Virus record (IMG/VR): IMGVR_UViG_3300020219_000012
Coordinates: 1-64,000 of that record
Source of the DNA: a virus
Strand: one strand, 5' to 3'
Length of the DNA stretch: 64,000 nucleotides
Shown piece by piece: positions 34,126 to 41,865 of this stretch. Under the pieces are notes generated by a model. It ran no database searches and was not told the origin of the DNA. It was given only the letters and a program-made list of their open reading frames with translations. A program made the position numbers and the translations under genes. Positions within the stretch are counted from its first letter, which is position 1. Each line of letters opens with the position of its first letter.

Positions 34126-34554
34126 ATGCGCAACCTGACCGACATCCACAACCAGCTCAGCGCGGCCGATCAGGTCTACCTCGAGAAGCACGCCGAGCAG
34201 ATCAAGATCGCCGAAGAGGAGGATGCGGCCGGCCGCATCATGGCGCGCGGCTTCGCCGATGAGCTCACCAAGCTCGCAGGGCCGGCCAAGAGCCCCCTCA
34301 CCAATACCGTTCCTGGATCGACTGGCGGCTTTGGTAGCAGCTCCGCGTCCATCAAGGCGCCAGGTGGCACCGTGAAGTCGGGGCCGTACAAGACCGGTGG
34401 CGGCGCGACGGGCCCCGCCAAGCCTGCCGCCCCTGCGCAGCGTACGCCGATGGTGCCGCCGGTGAACCCGAACAGCGCTGCCAACGGCGGCGGTGGTCGC
34501 GCGTCGGCCGTGCCGAAGCCCAAGATGGGCACCGGTCGCGGCGTTCGCGGTTAA
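34126..34554 (+). CDS. Tagged low-complexity protein, putative head core component
   Basis: 142 residues; AAAGGACG precedes the ATG. The N-terminus MRNLTDIHNQ is similar to the internal start of the 37297 gene (MKSLTDIYLS) and to 38054 (MNSLKEVYAG). It contains YLEKHAEQIKIAEEEDAAGR and then GRIMARGFADELTKLAG, a 29-residue module shared with those two proteins. The last 90 residues are Gly/Pro/Ala-rich. Near the prohead protease gene, so a processed core or internal head protein is the best guess. Confidence 0.6.
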   Translation: MRNLTDIHNQLSAADQVYLEKHAEQIKIAEEEDAAGRIMARGFADELTKLAGPAKSPLTNTVPGSTGGFGSSSASIKAPGGTVKSGPYKTGGGATGPAKPAAPAQRTPMVPPVNPNSAANGGGGRASAVPKPKMGTGRGVRG

Positions 34555-34574
34555 TCATTCGACCGGAGGTCCGC

Positions 34575-35429
34575 TTGCGTCCATTTCTGAGAGGTTTCTG
34601 CTCGGAGCTGGTGAAGACTGCCTTCGCCAGTGGACCAGTCGCGCCCGTCCCGGCCAGTGGGAAGCCAACGGCTCAGCGCCCCATCGGCGCCGCCGCGGCG
34701 CCGCCGCCTCCCGGATCTGCCCGGTCGTCTCCCGCTATCCCCACGCAGCAGATGCGGTTCGATAGGCCGAAGCAGGGGGACACCCATCGCCCTTCGCCAA
34801 CCTATACGCCAAAGCCGGGGGTGGCTGGGCCGGACCAGATTGCTGGTGGTGGCAAGCGCGGCGGTGGGCGCGGCCCAAAGGACCTTTCGCTCACGATGAG
34901 CGGACGGCTGGACGCAGGCAACAGGAACGCGCCGAGGGCCAGCTCATTTACCAGGGGTGACGCAGCACCGACCAGGCCAATCGGAAAGCCGATCGACCAG
35001 GGCGGTGAGTTGAGAAACAAGGACCTGCCGAATGCGACCGTCCTTGGCCCAGACGGCAAGCGGCGAGCTCCCAATGCTCAGGAGCAAACGTCGTCGCATG
35101 TGGATCCGAATTCGACCAGGAGGAAGGTGACTCCGGCCGACATGACAGCCAAAGACTGGATGCAGCCGAAGACCACCGATCGCCACACCGGCAAGCCAAC
35201 CAAGCGAGCCGTGTTCGAGTCGGACAACCCCATCAATGCTACGAGGGGCATGACTGACATCCGCGATGCGCCGTCGAGTCAGTTCGCCGGCGGGGGGCGC
35301 ATGCCGCCGCCCCCCAGGGCGATGGGGCCAGTCGCGCGCGGCGGGTGGGAAAACTCTACCGACCAGAGAGATCTGGCGGCACAGCAGATGCGTGACCACT
35401 TCGCAAGAAACGCCAAGCCGGGTAAATAG
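34575..35429 (+). CDS. Tagged, disordered basic protein
   Basis: 284 residues, TTG start supported by GGAGGT five bases upstream. It begins MRPFLRGFCSELVKTAFASG, a canonical tag. The remainder is Pro/Gly/Arg/Lys-rich and probably disordered (PPPPGSAR, KRGGGRGPKD), with a basic character suited to binding DNA. It directly precedes the prohead protease. An internal head protein packaged with DNA would fit; no direct evidence. Confidence 0.55.
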   Translation: MRPFLRGFCSELVKTAFASGPVAPVPASGKPTAQRPIGAAAAPPPPGSARSSPAIPTQQMRFDRPKQGDTHRPSPTYTPKPGVAGPDQIAGGGKRGGGRGPKDLSLTMSGRLDAGNRNAPRASSFTRGDAAPTRPIGKPIDQGGELRNKDLPNATVLGPDGKRRAPNAQEQTSSHVDPNSTRRKVTPADMTAKDWMQPKTTDRHTGKPTKRAVFESDNPINATRGMTDIRDAPSSQFAGGGRMPPPPRAMGPVARGGWENSTDQRDLAAQQMRDHFARNAKPGK

Positions 35430-35431
35430 AC

Positions 35432-37288
35432 GTGTACAAGCTCGTCACATTCGCCGGCTACGACACATCGGGGCCGCACATCTTTCCGATTGAGCCGGAC
35501 CTGGACCGGACGATCGGTCATATCAAGATGGCGCGGCCGCTGCCGCCGGAGATCGAGCAGTACATCCGCACGGCCAAGCCGATCGCCGGAAAGACCCAGC
35601 TCCTCATCGACGCCATGGGCGCCGGTGAGTTCTACGGATCCAACGTCAACGGCGACTACTTCCCCGAGGAAGCGCTCCGCGCTGCTGGACCGGACTACGG
35701 CCACAAGACATTCGAGCTCTACGCCTATCCGTTCAAGCACCACGTCAACAAGGATCCGGGGCGGGCGTACGGCGAGAAGGTCACCCTCTCGGCTTACGAC
35801 CCGTACATGCACCGCGTACTCCTGATCGTCAGCGTCGACGATTCGAAGTGCCAGGACATCCTCGGCGACCTGGCGCAGAACAAGTACTGGGATGTCTCGA
35901 TGGGTTGCCGGGTGCCCTGGGACGAGTGCTCCATCTGCCACAACAAGGCGAAGAATCGCGGCGAGTACTGCCCGCACCTTCGCTACCAGATGAATAAGAT
36001 CCTCCAGGACGGCCGGCGCGTGTTCGCCTACAACCGCCTGCCGAAGTTCTTCGACATCTCGTTCGTGACGATCGGCGCCGAGAAGGCGAGCCACGTTCTC
36101 AAGAAGGTGGCGCACGCCAATCTCACGCCCAACGTCGTGAGCTCGGCCTCCCTCGGCGAGGTCTACTACGACAAGCTCGCCCTTCAAGAGAAGGATGCGA
36201 CACAGACCAAGAACGCCGACATCGAAAAGAACATCCCCTCGCAGCCGGCGGCCAACGTCACCGGGGTCACGCCGGAGGACAAGAGCAAGCTCCTCTCGTT
36301 CATGGATGCCGCCGGCGACGTGAAGGCGAGAGAAGTTTCGATCCCGCCTCCGGTGCTGGATCGCATGTCCGAGTTTCCGCTCGGCGAGGTGTTCTCGACT
36401 CTGACCTCGCTGGGCATCGGCCTGCGCCCCGAGGAGTTCCAGCGCATCGTCCTGGTCAAACAGGGAGCGAAGGCCTTGGCTGACAAGCTCGCCCACCACC
36501 GCATGGTCTTCGACGAGACCAAGACGGCCGCCAAGGCTCCGAGCTGGACTCGGGAGTTCGGGCCCTACTCCGTCGACGACTGCAACGAGAAGGTTGCGAT
36601 GCTGCTCGCTCCTTACATGCAGGAGCGGTCTTGTTATCCGGAGATTCTAAACGAGCGACTCGCTCGTATGGAGAAGCGCGGCGGCAGTGAAGACGCGGTG
36701 CGCGAGTCCCAGCGCCAGTGGTATCCGATGACAGACGAGCAGAAGCGTCTGTCGTCGGGCGTCCACGGCCTGGTGCCGGCAAGCCTGGCCCTGGCGGCGG
36801 GGTTCCTGGTTTTCAAGAAGGCGTTCCCGGGACTCATGGCCAAGGCCCCGCCGACGCTGCAGGCGATGGGGAAGTTCCCGTGGTTGCTCCCGCTACTACT
36901 TGGCGCTGGCGTCGCAACATCAGTTGGGGTTTCCAACATGACCGCCCCAATGCCCCTTACTAAACATGGGGCGAGTCGCGGGCTTGACGCTAAAAACACT
37001 GGGGCCTACCATGAGCCCAAGGTCGCGACGATCGCGCGGCTTGGTCTGATCCCACTTGCATATATGTACTCAGGCATTCAGCAGAAGCGATGGGAACGAG
37101 GAGAGCGACTCAATGCTCTCGATCGTTTGATTGCGGTGCGGCCTGAAGTCTTCGCTCTCGGTTCTTTCGCCGCTGGACCTTCCGTATGGAATGGCGTTAA
37201 AAGACTTACCGGCGGTTTGCTCAAGTCGGGCTCCGAGTCAATCGAAGATTCGATCATCAACGCGACTCGCCGGCTTGCGAGCCACTAG
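35432..37288 (+). CDS. Prohead maturation serine protease with long membrane-like C-terminal part
   Basis: 618 residues, GTG start. Residues 55-215 have the pattern of phage prohead proteases of the His/Ser herpesvirus-like fold: FYGSNVNGDYFPEEAL, the His in YPFKHHVNKDPGR (103/104), and the Ser in WDVSMGCRV (156), followed by a zinc-knuckle ECSICHNKAKNRGEYCPH (C166, C169, C180, H182) and FDISFVTIG. It would cleave core and capsid proteins during head maturation. The remaining 400 residues exceed the usual length (about 200-250) and include hydrophobic segments (about 450-470 and 485-505). The C-terminal extension is unusual and may have been added as a separate domain. Confidence 0.75.
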   Translation: MYKLVTFAGYDTSGPHIFPIEPDLDRTIGHIKMARPLPPEIEQYIRTAKPIAGKTQLLIDAMGAGEFYGSNVNGDYFPEEALRAAGPDYGHKTFELYAYPFKHHVNKDPGRAYGEKVTLSAYDPYMHRVLLIVSVDDSKCQDILGDLAQNKYWDVSMGCRVPWDECSICHNKAKNRGEYCPHLRYQMNKILQDGRRVFAYNRLPKFFDISFVTIGAEKASHVLKKVAHANLTPNVVSSASLGEVYYDKLALQEKDATQTKNADIEKNIPSQPAANVTGVTPEDKSKLLSFMDAAGDVKAREVSIPPPVLDRMSEFPLGEVFSTLTSLGIGLRPEEFQRIVLVKQGAKALADKLAHHRMVFDETKTAAKAPSWTREFGPYSVDDCNEKVAMLLAPYMQERSCYPEILNERLARMEKRGGSEDAVRESQRQWYPMTDEQKRLSSGVHGLVPASLALAAGFLVFKKAFPGLMAKAPPTLQAMGKFPWLLPLLLGAGVATSVGVSNMTAPMPLTKHGASRGLDAKNTGAYHEPKVATIARLGLIPLAYMYSGIQQKRWERGERLNALDRLIAVRPEVFALGSFAAGPSVWNGVKRLTGGLLKSGSESIEDSIINATRRLASH

Positions 37289-37296
37289 GAGAAGAG

Positions 37297-38007
37297 ATGC
37301 CCACCCTTGGTGAACTGATGGAGAAGTTCGGCTCTGCGGCCGATTCGAACAATGACGATGCTGGCGACGAGATCGTCCCGGCTGCCAGGCACAATCCGGC
37401 CACTGGCCACAACAAGACCGCTTCTGGAGGGGACGCTATGAAATCGCTTACGGACATCTACCTTTCGCTCACCCACGTCGACATGAACAAGGAAGCGGCC
37501 CAGGCCGCTTACGCCCCGAACGACGACGTCGACTTCGCCAAGATGGCGGAAGCGATGGCAGACGCCGAGGCGACCGAGTACGTCGAGCAGGACCAGTCGT
37601 ACAACGACGACGGCGGCCAGGACATCGTGAAGGTTGCCCAGGAGTATGACTCCGCCGGCCGCATCATGGCCCGTGGCTTCTTCGACGAGTTCAACAAGCT
37701 CGCCGGCGCGCTCGACACCGCCGCGGCGGACAACCAGATGACCGAGTCGGTCTCGGCTGCCTCGACCCCTGCGCTGGGTAACCGTGGCCTGCCGACCCTC
37801 GAGACCAACTACGCCGGATCGGCCGCGCACGACCAGGCGATGGAGACCGCGGGCCAGGCTGGCAAGCAGGTCTACCTCGACTCGCTGGCCCCGGCCAAGT
37901 CGATCAGCGCTGGCGCTGGCACCGGCGACGACCCCGAGGCTGCGGCGCTCTCGCTCGGCAGCGGGTCGCCGGCCGGGTTCGCCACGGTCAAGGATCTCCA
38001 GGTCTGA
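37297..38007 (+). CDS. Multi-tag putative head core protein
   Basis: 236 residues, AGGAGAAG before the ATG. Contains at least five hydrophobic-x-K-x-A type sites: GHNKTAS, DMNKEAAQ, DFAKMAE, DIVKVAQ and EFNKLAG. The section VKVAQEYDSAGRIMARGFFD plus EFNKLAG is the module shared with 34126 and 38054. An internal ATG at residue 48 (37438) begins MKSLTDIYLS and has its own strong ribosome binding site. The C-terminal third is Ala/Gly-rich. Placement next to the prohead protease and the repeated sites suggest a scaffold or core protein cleaved into pieces. Confidence 0.6.
   Translation: MPTLGELMEKFGSAADSNNDDAGDEIVPAARHNPATGHNKTASGGDAMKSLTDIYLSLTHVDMNKEAAQAAYAPNDDVDFAKMAEAMADAEATEYVEQDQSYNDDGGQDIVKVAQEYDSAGRIMARGFFDEFNKLAGALDTAAADNQMTESVSAASTPALGNRGLPTLETNYAGSAAHDQAMETAGQAGKQVYLDSLAPAKSISAGAGTGDDPEAAALSLGSGSPAGFATVKDLQV
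37426..37440 (+). promoter_or_regulatory. Internal ribosome binding site and in-frame start
   Basis: GGAGG at 37426-37430, seven bases before the in-frame ATG at 37438. The product would begin MKSLTDIYLS, aligned with the starts of the related genes at 34126 and 38054, which argues that this start is real. Confidence 0.6.
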
Positions 38008-38053
38008 CCTGTTGATCTGAGATCGTCCACCGAACCAACAGCTGAGGACACCC

Positions 38054-38479
38054 ATGAACTCTCTCAAAGAAGTCTACGCAGGCATCGCGCAGCAGGACCA
38101 CGTCAAGGTGGCTCAGGCTCGCGACACCCATGTCGAGTCGGCGGATTACTCCGACGTTGACGCTGGCCTCATGAAGCAGGCCCAGGACTACGACAACGTC
38201 GGTCGCATCCTCGCTCACAACGTGTTCAGCGACATGCTGAAGACGGCCCTCGACGAGTCGGCGCCCGGCGCCGGCGACGAGGAGAAGGCCAAGGCGCTCG
38301 CGGCGCTCCTTGCCGCTGCCAATGGCGAGAAGGCGGCCGAGGGCGAGGACGAGGACGAGTCCGAGGAGAAGTCCGAGGAAGGCGAGAAGAAGGCGAGCGC
38401 CAAGGAGGCCATTCTTCGGCGCATGTCCCAGGATCCGCAGTACGTGGCCCACCTCGTGGGCAAGTACTACGGTCGCTGA
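38054..38479 (+). CDS. Tagged acidic putative head core protein
   Basis: 141 residues; TGAGGACA precedes the ATG. Begins MNSLKEVYAGIAQQDHVKVA. Contains LMKQAQDYDNVGRILAHNVF and DMLKTAL, the third copy of the shared module. The centre is very acidic (GEDEDESEEKSEEG, about 95-110), as in many scaffold proteins. The C-terminus has AKEAILRRMSQDPQYVAHL. A role as scaffold or core is inferred from position between protease and capsid genes, charge and tags. Confidence 0.6.
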   Translation: MNSLKEVYAGIAQQDHVKVAQARDTHVESADYSDVDAGLMKQAQDYDNVGRILAHNVFSDMLKTALDESAPGAGDEEKAKALAALLAAANGEKAAEGEDEDESEEKSEEGEKKASAKEAILRRMSQDPQYVAHLVGKYYGR

Positions 38480-38510
38480 TCACCTCCCCGCTCCTCGCTA
38501 GGAGGTCCCC

Positions 38511-38939
38511 TTGGGTTTCACACTCGACCAGCTTCTGGAAACGACGGGCGTTGGCGGCCTGTCTGGCCGCGATCTCAAAAAGACCGCTGCCAAGCAGGAC
38601 GGCCGCGAACTGCTCAAGCTCGCGGAGCGATGCCGTCGTGCCGCCGACGTTGTCGAGGAGGTCCGGCCGATCGTCGATGAGCGCGACCTCGTCGAGAAGA
38701 CTGCGGCCGTTCAGATCATTCGTCGAGCCATCGAAGAGATTCGGGAGATCGACGGCGAGGTGATCGAGAAGGTGGCTTCGCCCTCGACGCCTTCGCAGCA
38801 GGCGACCTTCATCAAGGCCGCGCTCGAGGCAGGGCACCCGCCCGAGTCCATCGCCCGCTTCCTCGACAAGGTTCCCGGTGGCGCACCCGCTCGTCCCGCT
38901 GAGAAGCGGAAGAAGACAAGCGGCACGATCGTCGGATAG
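38511..38939 (+). CDS. Helical protein with several K-x-A sites, putative scaffold/core
   Basis: 142 residues, TTG start with GGAGGT upstream. Helical and charged. Sites of the hydrophobic-x-K-x-A type: DLKKTAAK, ELLKLAE, LVEKTAAV and VIEKVAS. Ends at a strong plus-strand terminator, so it is the last gene of the upstream transcription unit. Putative substrate of the prohead protease. Confidence 0.55.
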   Translation: MGFTLDQLLETTGVGGLSGRDLKKTAAKQDGRELLKLAERCRRAADVVEEVRPIVDERDLVEKTAAVQIIRRAIEEIREIDGEVIEKVASPSTPSQQATFIKAALEAGHPPESIARFLDKVPGGAPARPAEKRKKTSGTIVG

Positions 38940-38956
38940 GCCACCTGACTCCGACA

Positions 38957-38984
38957 AGCCCGGGTCCTCCGGGCTCTTTTTTTA
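38957..38984 (+). terminator. Intrinsic terminator between core and capsid genes
   Basis: AGCCCGG-GTCCT-CCGGGCT followed by C and seven T. It follows the 38511 gene by 17 bases and precedes a promoter for the capsid genes, dividing the head block in two. Confidence 0.85.
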
Positions 38985-39004
38985 CTCCGAAATGGTCGCG
39001 CGAT

Positions 39005-39032
39005 TTGACGTTATTCGGGTCACGCGTACCAT
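39005..39032 (+). promoter_or_regulatory. Sigma-70-like promoter for capsid genes
   Basis: TTGACG (39005-39010), 16-base spacer, TACCAT (39027-39032), directly after a terminator and 14 bases before the ATG at 39047. The -10 match is moderate. The context (terminator then promoter) makes a real promoter likely. Confidence 0.5.
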
Positions 39033-39046
39033 CAGAAAGGCAAACG

Positions 39047-39355
39047 ATGAGCAACGTCGAAAACAAAGACGAGCTTCTAAAGGAAGCCGCCGGCGCCCTG
39101 GAGCAGTCCCAGCGTCGCATGGAAGCGACGAAGCTGGCGTTTGAGATGGTTGAGCGCGGGAAGATCGTCCCGTTCTCCGACTATGCATCGTTTGAAACTA
39201 AAATTGCCTCCCTCATGAACAAGGACCTCCGGGTCGTTGAGGAAGCACTCGAGATGGACGGTAGCCTTGCCGATTTTGGCAAGGTCGCATCAGAAGCCCG
39301 TCCTACTGGCAACGACCCGGCTAGCAACTTTTTTCACGCGCTAGCGGACGACTGA
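39047..39355 (+). CDS. Small helical protein before the capsid genes, possible scaffold
   Basis: 102 residues from the ATG at 39047, chosen because AAAGG lies upstream and an earlier in-frame start would lie on the promoter. Helical and charged, with DELLKEAAG, ASFETKIAS and DFGKVASEA, again the K-x-A type. First gene of the capsid transcription unit. Small helical proteins here are often scaffolds; no family recognised. Confidence 0.6.
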   Translation: MSNVENKDELLKEAAGALEQSQRRMEATKLAFEMVERGKIVPFSDYASFETKIASLMNKDLRVVEEALEMDGSLADFGKVASEARPTGNDPASNFFHALADD

Positions 39356-39382
39356 TCGCAGTTCCTTTGAAGGAGGACTCAG

Positions 39383-39898
39383 ATGGCATTTCCGGTTCCT
39401 AAGGATGTTCGCACCACCCGTGATTTCGAGCTGGTTCTAGGCCAGGACGAAGTCCTTCGTCAGTCGATGGCAATCGCTGATCTGACCAAGAATCTAGATG
39501 TTGGCGAGTGGGTCAAGCCTTCCACCAGCGGCGGCGTCACCAAGGCGGCCAAGCTCGTCGTTGGCGACACGCTCGCAGCGCCGGCGCTTGGCGCTCGCGC
39601 TTCCTGGACCCGCTTTCGTCCCGGCGATGCGTCGACCGGCCAGTCGGACGCTCTCGCAACCGGTACCTGCGATCTCCTGGGCGGCACCTACCAGGCCAAG
39701 ACCAAGATCTACGACACCGCCAGCGTGCTGTTCGCGCCGGGTCGTCTTCTAGTCGCGAAGTGGGACTCGGTCAACGACCGAGGCTATCTCGACGCCCTCG
39801 ACCCGGCTGCCGCCACCATCCGTCAGCTCCAGGCTGTCGTTGGTCGCTGCATCGAGGTCGCCGGTGGCGTCCTTCATTACGAGAGCCCGGGCCTCTAA
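39383..39898 (+). CDS. Putative head decoration/capsid-associated protein
   Basis: 171 residues, GAAGGAGGAC before the ATG. Beta-rich, begins MAFPVPKDVRTTRDFELVLG and has LGARASWTRFRPGD, KIYDTASVLFAPGRLLVAKW. No tag. Immediately upstream of the major capsid gene, where decoration or stabilising proteins are usually found. Assigned by position and composition. Confidence 0.55.
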   Translation: MAFPVPKDVRTTRDFELVLGQDEVLRQSMAIADLTKNLDVGEWVKPSTSGGVTKAAKLVVGDTLAAPALGARASWTRFRPGDASTGQSDALATGTCDLLGGTYQAKTKIYDTASVLFAPGRLLVAKWDSVNDRGYLDALDPAAATIRQLQAVVGRCIEVAGGVLHYESPGL

Positions 39899-39943
39899 GG
39901 GTCTCCTGGTAACCCCCCAAAGAAAGTACACAGGAGAAATCCC

Positions 39944-40837
39944 ATGGACCAGATCGACGCCGCAACTTTCAACAACCTGTTCATCTCGAAGCTCGACACC
40001 CACGACGGTCTCGAGAAGGCCGCCCAGGCGGGTGGCGCCTTCGTGCGTGAGCGCCTGCGCGAAGTCAGCTTCGCGCGCAGCATCGTGCCGCCCGAGTACG
40101 TCACCAAGGCGGACTGCCAGCGCTCGGTGAACCACGACACCCTCGTCAAGATCGTCGACATCGAGCCGCAGTCGTCTGCCGCCGCTGTCAACTTTCGCGG
40201 CAAGGCGTTCGAGCGCTACATCGAGGGCGATCGCTACGAGATCCCCTTCTTCAAGATCGAGTCCGAGAAGTTCCGCAAGAACGAGGCGGAGCTCCTGGCC
40301 TACGACTACCCGGTGACCAAGGTCATCGAGGAGAACTCGGTCAAGGACATCCAGAAGATCGAGGACGGCAAGTTCATCGAGTTCACCAACGCGGTCATCG
40401 TGGCCAATGGCAAGACCATTACTCCGGCGGCGGCGGGACCCGCAACCTCGGAGAACCTCGTCAAGCTCTTCAAGGCGCTGGATACCGACGAGCTCGCCGT
40501 CGGCACCATCCTGATGCACAAGGCTGACTGGGATGACTTCATGACCCAGGAGTCGGCTGTCATCGGAAGCCCGCTCGCCTCGGAGATCCTGGTCAACGGC
40601 TACAAGTACAACACCATCCTCGGCCACAAGCTGGTGGTGACTATCAAGTCGTCGATCGTCGTCCCCGGCGACATCTACATCTTCACGGACCCGAAGTACC
40701 TCGGTAACTTCTACATCCTGAACGACACGAAGTTCTACATCGAGAAGCGTGGCGACATGGTGTCGTGGCAGACCTGGGAGTACATCGGCATGGGCTACGG
40801 AAACCTCCGCGCCTGCGCGAAGATGACCCTGACCTGA
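39944..40837 (+). CDS. Major capsid protein (HK97 fold)
   Basis: 297 residues, strong AGGAG before the ATG. Forms the icosahedral shell. The N-terminal arm contains GLEKAAQAGGAF, which resembles the tag and is a likely maturation cleavage zone. The core follows a familiar phage capsid pattern: FARSIVPPEYVT, CQRSVNHDTLVKIVDIEP, FRGKAFERYIEGDRYEIPFF (E-loop to spine), VGTILMHKADWDDFM and KLVVTIKSSIVVPGDIYIF, and an aromatic C-terminal GDMVSWQTWEYIGMG. High expression is suggested by strong RBS and promoter upstream. Confidence 0.88.
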   Translation: MDQIDAATFNNLFISKLDTHDGLEKAAQAGGAFVRERLREVSFARSIVPPEYVTKADCQRSVNHDTLVKIVDIEPQSSAAAVNFRGKAFERYIEGDRYEIPFFKIESEKFRKNEAELLAYDYPVTKVIEENSVKDIQKIEDGKFIEFTNAVIVANGKTITPAAAGPATSENLVKLFKALDTDELAVGTILMHKADWDDFMTQESAVIGSPLASEILVNGYKYNTILGHKLVVTIKSSIVVPGDIYIFTDPKYLGNFYILNDTKFYIEKRGDMVSWQTWEYIGMGYGNLRACAKMTLT

Positions 40838-40841
40838 TCCA

Positions 40842-40868
40842 TTGACCGACTGCTGGTCTGAGGATACC
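40842..40868 (+). promoter_or_regulatory. Possible promoter after the capsid gene
   Basis: TTGACC (40842-40847), 15-base spacer, GATACC (40863-40868), then eight bases to the ATG at 40877. The same geometry (N15, then N8 to ATG) occurs on the minus strand at 59663-59637. Start would be close to leaderless. Weak -10. Confidence 0.35.
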
Positions 40869-40876
40869 GTCACCCC

Positions 40877-41356
40877 ATGAAGTTCAACGTCACCAACGTT
40901 TCCACGCGGTCTGAAAAGGGCGCGCGAAATGTCTTCCTGACGGAAGCCGGCAAGCTCCTCAAGGCGGGAGATTCGATTGCGTGCAATCGTATCGACAGCG
41001 GAACTTGGGGCCTGGAGAAGGCCGGCATCCTGAAGATCGAGGAAGGCAACTTCCCGACCCCGCCGATCTTCACGGATAAGCCAAAGGCCATCGAAGATGA
41101 CCAAACTGCCACGGCCCCCAAGGCTGAGGATGTTGCGGTTCGTCGGGCCGAGGCCGAGGCCATGGACAAGCGGATCGCCGCTGCCAAGGCGCTCGATGAT
41201 GCGAAGGTCGCTGCCGAGGTTGCCGCCAAGGCGCCGCCGGTGGTGGCGCCTGCGACTGACGAGTCGCATGACTCGCCGGTGACCGACGAGTCGCATGACT
41301 CGCCGGCCGCTGGCACGACCACGGCTTCGAAGAAGCATCGCGGCAGCAAGTTCTAA
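40877..41356 (+). CDS. Capsid-neighbour protein with DESHDSP repeats
   Basis: 159 residues. The N-terminal 60 residues form a compact domain (MKFNVTNVSTRSEKGARNVF ... GTWGLEKAGILKIEE). Then a charged Ala/Lys helix, and two copies of DESHDSP separated by two residues, and a basic Ser/Lys C-terminus. There is no good ribosome binding site. A head-accessory protein with a flexible tail is the best guess from position. Confidence 0.55.
   Translation: MKFNVTNVSTRSEKGARNVFLTEAGKLLKAGDSIACNRIDSGTWGLEKAGILKIEEGNFPTPPIFTDKPKAIEDDQTATAPKAEDVAVRRAEAEAMDKRIAAAKALDDAKVAAEVAAKAPPVVAPATDESHDSPVTDESHDSPAAGTTTASKKHRGSKF
41258..41306 (+). repeat. Direct repeat that also forms hairpins
   Basis: Two 22-bp copies (41258-41279 and 41285-41306) starting GACGAGTCGCATGACTCG. 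Each contains CGAGTC-GCAT-GACTCG, a perfect six-base stem with a four-base loop. They encode DESHDSP twice. Confidence 0.75.
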
Positions 41357-41385
41357 ACCTGCCGGCAACCCCGGGAGGCTAGGAC

Positions 41386-41862
41386 ATGCCTACGACGATT
41401 GGTACTGAGGAGCAGCGCCGGGCGCAGGAAGCGCGGCGGCTGCTTCGCCTTTTCTTGAACGACACCCCGGAGCTGAATCGCTTGATTCGGACCCAGGAGT
41501 CAGACGACGCCAAGCTCGACCTGGCGTTGCTGCTGGCCGTCGATGATTACAACATCACGGCTCCGCTACTGGGCAACGTCCAGGTATGGAACTTCCCGTC
41601 GATGTTCATGCTCATCTACGGGGCATCGATTCAGGTCCTGCGCAGCGCCGGACTCCTGCAGTCGCGCAATGAGTTGGCCTACAGCTCCGGCGGGGTCTCG
41701 GTTCGGATCTTCGACAAGACCCAGCTCTACCAGAGCTGGATTGCCCAGTTCGTCGCCGAGTACGAACTAAAGAAGCGCAACTTCAAGATGGCGCTCAACA
41801 TCGACGCCGCCCTCGCGGGTGGCGTCTCCTCTGAGTATTCCATCCTCAACTACTTCTGGTGA
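41386..41862 (+). CDS. Putative head-tail adaptor/neck protein 1
   Basis: 158 residues. Helical N-terminal part (EEQRRAQEARRLLRLFLND), then VDDYNITAPLLGNVQVWNFPSMFMLIYG. Lies directly after the capsid genes and before other neck candidates, as adaptor proteins do in myoviruses. No family recognised with certainty; assigned by gene order. Confidence 0.5.
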   Translation: MPTTIGTEEQRRAQEARRLLRLFLNDTPELNRLIRTQESDDAKLDLALLLAVDDYNITAPLLGNVQVWNFPSMFMLIYGASIQVLRSAGLLQSRNELAYSSGGVSVRIFDKTQLYQSWIAQFVAEYELKKRNFKMALNIDAALAGGVSSEYSILNYFW

Positions 41863-41865
41863 ACC

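Noticed and set aside
39749-41368. 539-codon open frame on the minus strand opposite the capsid genes
   Set aside because: It is antisense to the capsid and neighbouring genes, which have strong start sites and recognisable sequence. Long antisense frames are expected in GC-rich DNA.
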